Made by a program: the position numbers and the translations under genes
Assembly: GCA_031276775.1 (NCBI GenBank)
Contig: JAISML010000127.1
Span: 1 to 9,263 of the forward strand
DNA length: 9,263 bases
Origin: Eubacteriales Family XIII. Incertae Sedis bacterium
GTDB lineage: Bacteria; Bacillota; Clostridia; Peptostreptococcales; Anaerovoracaceae
Direction: 5' to 3'
Notes under the pieces: generated by a model
What the model was told of the DNA's origin: nothing
Database searches by the model: none
Seen by the model: the letters and a program-made list of their open reading frames with translations, nothing else
In this document: positions 7,118 to 9,263 of the stretch, piece after piece
Position numbering within the stretch: position 1 is the first letter of the stretch
Layout: each line of letters opens with the position of its first letter

Positions 7118-7127
7118 AGGGAGGGAG
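7118..7127 (+). promoter_or_regulatory. rpmB ribosome binding site
   Basis: The purine run AGGGAGGGAG ends 10 bases before ATG 7138. It fixes this ATG as the rpmB start over the in-frame GTG at 7084, which would add 18 residues foreign to L28. Confidence 0.75.
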
Positions 7128-7137
7128 AGATACAACG

Positions 7138-7329
7138 ATGTCGAGAAAATGCGCAGTCTGTGGCAAGGGTCAGGTGTCGGGAAACAATGTTTCGCATTCC
7201 AACAGACACACGAGACGCAAGTGGAACGCGAACATCCAGTCCGTCAAAGTCAGTGAAAACGGCACGGTGAAGCGTATCAACGTATGTACGCGCTGCATAC
7301 GCTCCGGCAAAGTGACGAGGGCGATCTGA
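7138..7329 (+). CDS. rpmB: 50S ribosomal protein L28
   Basis: Structural protein of the large ribosomal subunit. The 63 residues match the short bacterial L28. The N-terminal MSRKCAVCGKG, the basic central stretch SNRHTRRKWNANIQ and the C-terminal RINVCTRCIRSGKVTR are diagnostic. Cysteines 5, 8, 50 and 53 form two CxxC pairs, so this is the zinc-binding paralogue type; zinc-free copies lose these cysteines. In Firmicutes with both forms, Zur often controls the zinc-free copy, not this one. A likely own promoter and a structured leader lie upstream. asp23 starts only 10 bases after the stop on the same strand, whereas in B. subtilis, as I recall it, rpmB and yloU are divergent. Confidence 0.97.
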   Translation: MSRKCAVCGKGQVSGNNVSHSNRHTRRKWNANIQSVKVSENGTVKRINVCTRCIRSGKVTRAI

Positions 7330-7339
7330 CGCTACGGTC

Positions 7340-7732
7340 ATGTTGTTTACGGAAACGACCGGACTCGGAACGATTCGGTACGATCAACATATCATAGGCA
7401 ACATCATCCGTCACGTCGTTGCGGAAACGGACGGAGCCGCACTCCTTTCCGATCCCAAGGGACGGATTCGCCGGAATCCCGGAAAACCGGACAACGACGA
7501 TGTGAGCTTCATGGAGCTGAAACGTACCAAGGAAGCATTGGACATCCGGTGTTGCGTCGTCGTCAAATTCGGCGCCGGCATTCAGCGCACGGCATCCGTG
7601 ATCAGCGGCGCCGTGCGAAGGGAAGTTTCGCGGATCACGGGAGAGACCGTGGGTACGGTGACCATTGTCGTCACCGGCGTCCTGGCCAAAAATCTTTCAA
7701 AGCGTCATATCGAGGTGACCGCCCATGCCTGA
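7340..7732 (+). CDS. Asp23/Gls24 family envelope stress response protein (YloU-like)
   Basis: Small protein of 130 residues, related to Asp23/YloU of Firmicutes; members are linked to envelope or alkaline stress, with an unclear biochemical role. Visible family features are the N-terminal strand-helix LGTIRYDQHIIGNIIRHVV (about 9-27) and the C-terminal alpha-beta unit IRCCVVVKFGAGI...ISGAVRREVSRITGETVGTVTIVVTGV (about 69-114). Residues 38-65 are a charged, Pro- and Gly-containing stretch that looks like a long loop. A basic tail follows the conserved VTGV. No signal peptide or membrane helix is seen. The 10-base gap after rpmB has no Shine-Dalgarno, so translation is probably coupled to rpmB. 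Its last 8 bases overlap recG. The family call rests on pattern and position. Confidence 0.85.
   Translation: MLFTETTGLGTIRYDQHIIGNIIRHVVAETDGAALLSDPKGRIRRNPGKPDNDDVSFMELKRTKEALDIRCCVVVKFGAGIQRTASVISGAVRREVSRITGETVGTVTIVVTGVLAKNLSKRHIEVTAHA
7712..7718 (+). promoter_or_regulatory. recG ribosome binding site inside asp23
   Basis: GAGGTGA lies 7 bases before ATG 7725, within the last codons of asp23. It supports the overlapping recG start and implies translational coupling. Confidence 0.75.
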
Positions 7733-9263
7733 AAGGGGCGCGGGAACGGCGGACGTGATTCCGAAACCCTGCGATCCGGCGTCCGCGCTGAAAGGCGTGG
7801 GTCCGAAAAAAGCCGCCCTGCTTTCCTCCGTTGGCGTCAAAACCGCGGAAGATCTGCTGTACGCTTTCCCCAGAACCTATGAAGACCGTCGCAACAAAGC
7901 GCGCATCGCTGAACTTGCGGTCGGAGAAGCGGCCGGATTTGAGGGTCGGGTGCTTTCCGTACCCGGCAAGCCCGTCCATTCCCCCAAAGGCGGAAAGGTT
8001 CCTTTTTCCGTCCTCGTCGGAGACGGTACGGGAACCGTCGAATTGATCTTTTTCAACGCGAAATATATGGAACGCATCTTTGCGGCGGGACGTTCGTTCC
8101 GCTTTTTTGGCGTACCGCAGACGGGCAAAGGGCGCCTGAGGGTCGTGCATCCCGATTTTGAAAGAGCGGAGGCGTCCGGCGCGCAACTGTCGCATCCCAT
8201 TATGCCCGTATATCCGCTGACCGCCGGTCTGACGCAGAAAGAACTGCGTCGGTGGCATGAAGCGGTTTTGCCCGTCTCCGCTTTCGTGACCGAATATCTG
8301 CCTGAAAGTCTCCGCAAGCGGGCGCGGCTCTGCGGCATCTCCCATGCCCTCGCGAACATCCATTTCCCCGCGGATCGATCCGCGCTGTCCGCCGCAAAGT
8401 ACCGTTTGGTGTTTGAGGAATTGCTGCTCCTGCAAACGGGGCTGATGCGGATCGGACGCGGACGGCGCGCGGCCGGTGAGAGCGGCGCAAAAGTCCTCCG
8501 TTGTTCCTGCCGTCCGTCCGTGCAGGCGTTTGAAAAACTGCTTCCGTACAGCCTTACAAACGCTCAGCGGCGTACAATCGCCGAGATATACGCGGATATG
8601 GAGACGGACCGTCCGATGAACAGATTGGTGCAAGGGGATGTCGGTTCGGGGAAGACGGCGGTGGCGATGGCCGCGATTTTCAAGGCCGGCCGCAACGGTT
8701 TTCAGGCGCTCATGATGGCGCCCACGGAGATATTGGCAAAACAGCATTACAGGGAATTGCGTTCAACCTTTGACCGTGCGGGCAACGCGGCCGGCGCTCT
8801 GCGTGTCGCGCTGCTTACCGCCGGCGTAAAAGCCGCGGAGCGACGGGATGTTTTGGCGGGTTTGGCAAGCGGTGAAATCGACGTGGCGGTGGGTACGCAC
8901 GCGCTCCTCCGGCCGGATGTGATCTTCGCGCGGCCGGGTTTGGTCATTACCGACGAACAGCACAGGTTTGGTGTGAATCAACGGATCGGTCTGTCGCAAA
9001 AAGGGGAAGCGCCCCATGTGCTCGTGATGACGGCGACGCCGATACCGAGAACGCTGGCGTTCATCCTCTGCGGCGATCTGGACATATCGCGGATCGACGA
9101 GATGCCGCCGGGTCGGAAGCGGATCCTCACAAAGGTCGCCGGCAGCGCCAAGCGCGCCGAAGTGTATGAATTTTTGCGCGGGGAATTGGCGCGGGGAAGG
9201 CAGGCGTATGTGGTGGCGCCGCTCATCGAGGAGGGCGCGGACGCCGCCGGGAAGCCCGGGGAA
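7725..9263 (+). CDS. recG: ATP-dependent DNA helicase RecG, 3' end outside window
   Basis: Superfamily 2 helicase that remodels stalled replication forks and branch-migrates Holliday junctions. The window holds 513 codons of a protein that is usually about 680 residues; the frame is open to the last base. The N-terminal ALKGVGPKKAALLSSVGV (21-38) and FPRTYEDRR (48-56) are typical. An OB-fold wedge domain follows at about 60-150, with FFNAKYM (109-115) in place of the common FFNQPYL. The helicase core shows LTNAQ (277-281), Walker A GDVGSGKT (304-311), MAPTEILAKQH (motif Ia), the DEQH box at 410-413 with RFGV, and TATPIPRT (436-443). Motifs IV-VI should lie beyond the edge. ATG 7725 overlaps the asp23 stop by 8 bases. 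No gene lies between the two, where Firmicutes often carry a DAK-domain (FakA-like) gene. Confidence 0.97.
   Translation, partial: MPERGAGTADVIPKPCDPASALKGVGPKKAALLSSVGVKTAEDLLYAFPRTYEDRRNKARIAELAVGEAAGFEGRVLSVPGKPVHSPKGGKVPFSVLVGDGTGTVELIFFNAKYMERIFAAGRSFRFFGVPQTGKGRLRVVHPDFERAEASGAQLSHPIMPVYPLTAGLTQKELRRWHEAVLPVSAFVTEYLPESLRKRARLCGISHALANIHFPADRSALSAAKYRLVFEELLLLQTGLMRIGRGRRAAGESGAKVLRCSCRPSVQAFEKLLPYSLTNAQRRTIAEIYADMETDRPMNRLVQGDVGSGKTAVAMAAIFKAGRNGFQALMMAPTEILAKQHYRELRSTFDRAGNAAGALRVALLTAGVKAAERRDVLAGLASGEIDVAVGTHALLRPDVIFARPGLVITDEQHRFGVNQRIGLSQKGEAPHVLVMTATPIPRTLAFILCGDLDISRIDEMPPGRKRILTKVAGSAKRAEVYEFLRGELARGRQAYVVAPLIEEGADAAGKPGE

Noticed and set aside
7084..7137. Upstream GTG start extending rpmB by 18 residues
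   Set aside because: The added residues are unlike L28, there is no ribosome site in range, and ATG 7138 has a strong one and gives the normal 63 residues.
7671..8747. 358-codon minus-strand open frame opposite recG
   Set aside because: The sense strand encodes RecG with clear motifs; the antisense product is Arg/Gly/His-rich with no domain, so it is a shadow.
1..9263. CRISPR array, tandem repeats, insertion sequence or phage genes
   Set aside because: No regularly spaced repeats, no transposase or integrase motifs and no terminal inverted repeats with target duplication were seen; the content is housekeeping.

Overview
The window reads as a stretch of Bacillota (Firmicutes), probably clostridial, chromosome. 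It is moderately GC-rich by eye, and every recognisable gene lies on the + strand. The basis is the gene set and its order: sigma-54 next to the gap-pgk-tpi glycolytic cluster, a clostridial-type membrane pyrophosphatase, and an rpmB-asp23-recG block. I cannot name a genus. I see no transposase, integrase, phage gene, CRISPR array, tRNA or rRNA, so this looks like core housekeeping DNA rather than an accessory island.

Layout. 1-135: leader of rpoN, with a consensus -10-like hexamer at the very edge. 136-1584: rpoN (sigma-54). 1585-1720: spacer with a dyad just upstream of gap. 1721-4814: gap, pgk and tpi, each with a good Shine-Dalgarno sequence and small gaps (23 and 83 bases). 4845-6863: hppA, a K+-dependent type membrane pyrophosphatase, 30 bases behind tpi and probably in the same transcript. 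6864-7137: the longest gene-free stretch (274 bases), holding a 19-bp imperfect hairpin, a plausible sigma-A promoter and a second perfect-arm hairpin in the rpmB leader. 7138-7329: rpmB (L28, zinc-ribbon form). 7340-7732: an Asp23/YloU family protein. 7725-9263: recG, cut by the window end after helicase motif III and overlapping asp23 by 8 bases.

How the genes work together. GapDH, PGK and TIM make up the triose-phosphate and first ATP-yielding part of glycolysis. The pyrophosphatase can turn PPi from biosynthesis into an ion gradient, so its place behind tpi suggests co-expression of substrate-level and PPi-based energy conservation. The second block is a translation/envelope/DNA-repair cluster common in Firmicutes.

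What is unusual is mainly what is missing at expected places: no cggR between rpoN and gap, no gpmI/eno after tpi (hppA is there instead), and no fakA/DAK-type gene between asp23 and recG. The other points of interest are the non-coding dyads and hairpins. I found no convincing previously undescribed multi-gene system here.
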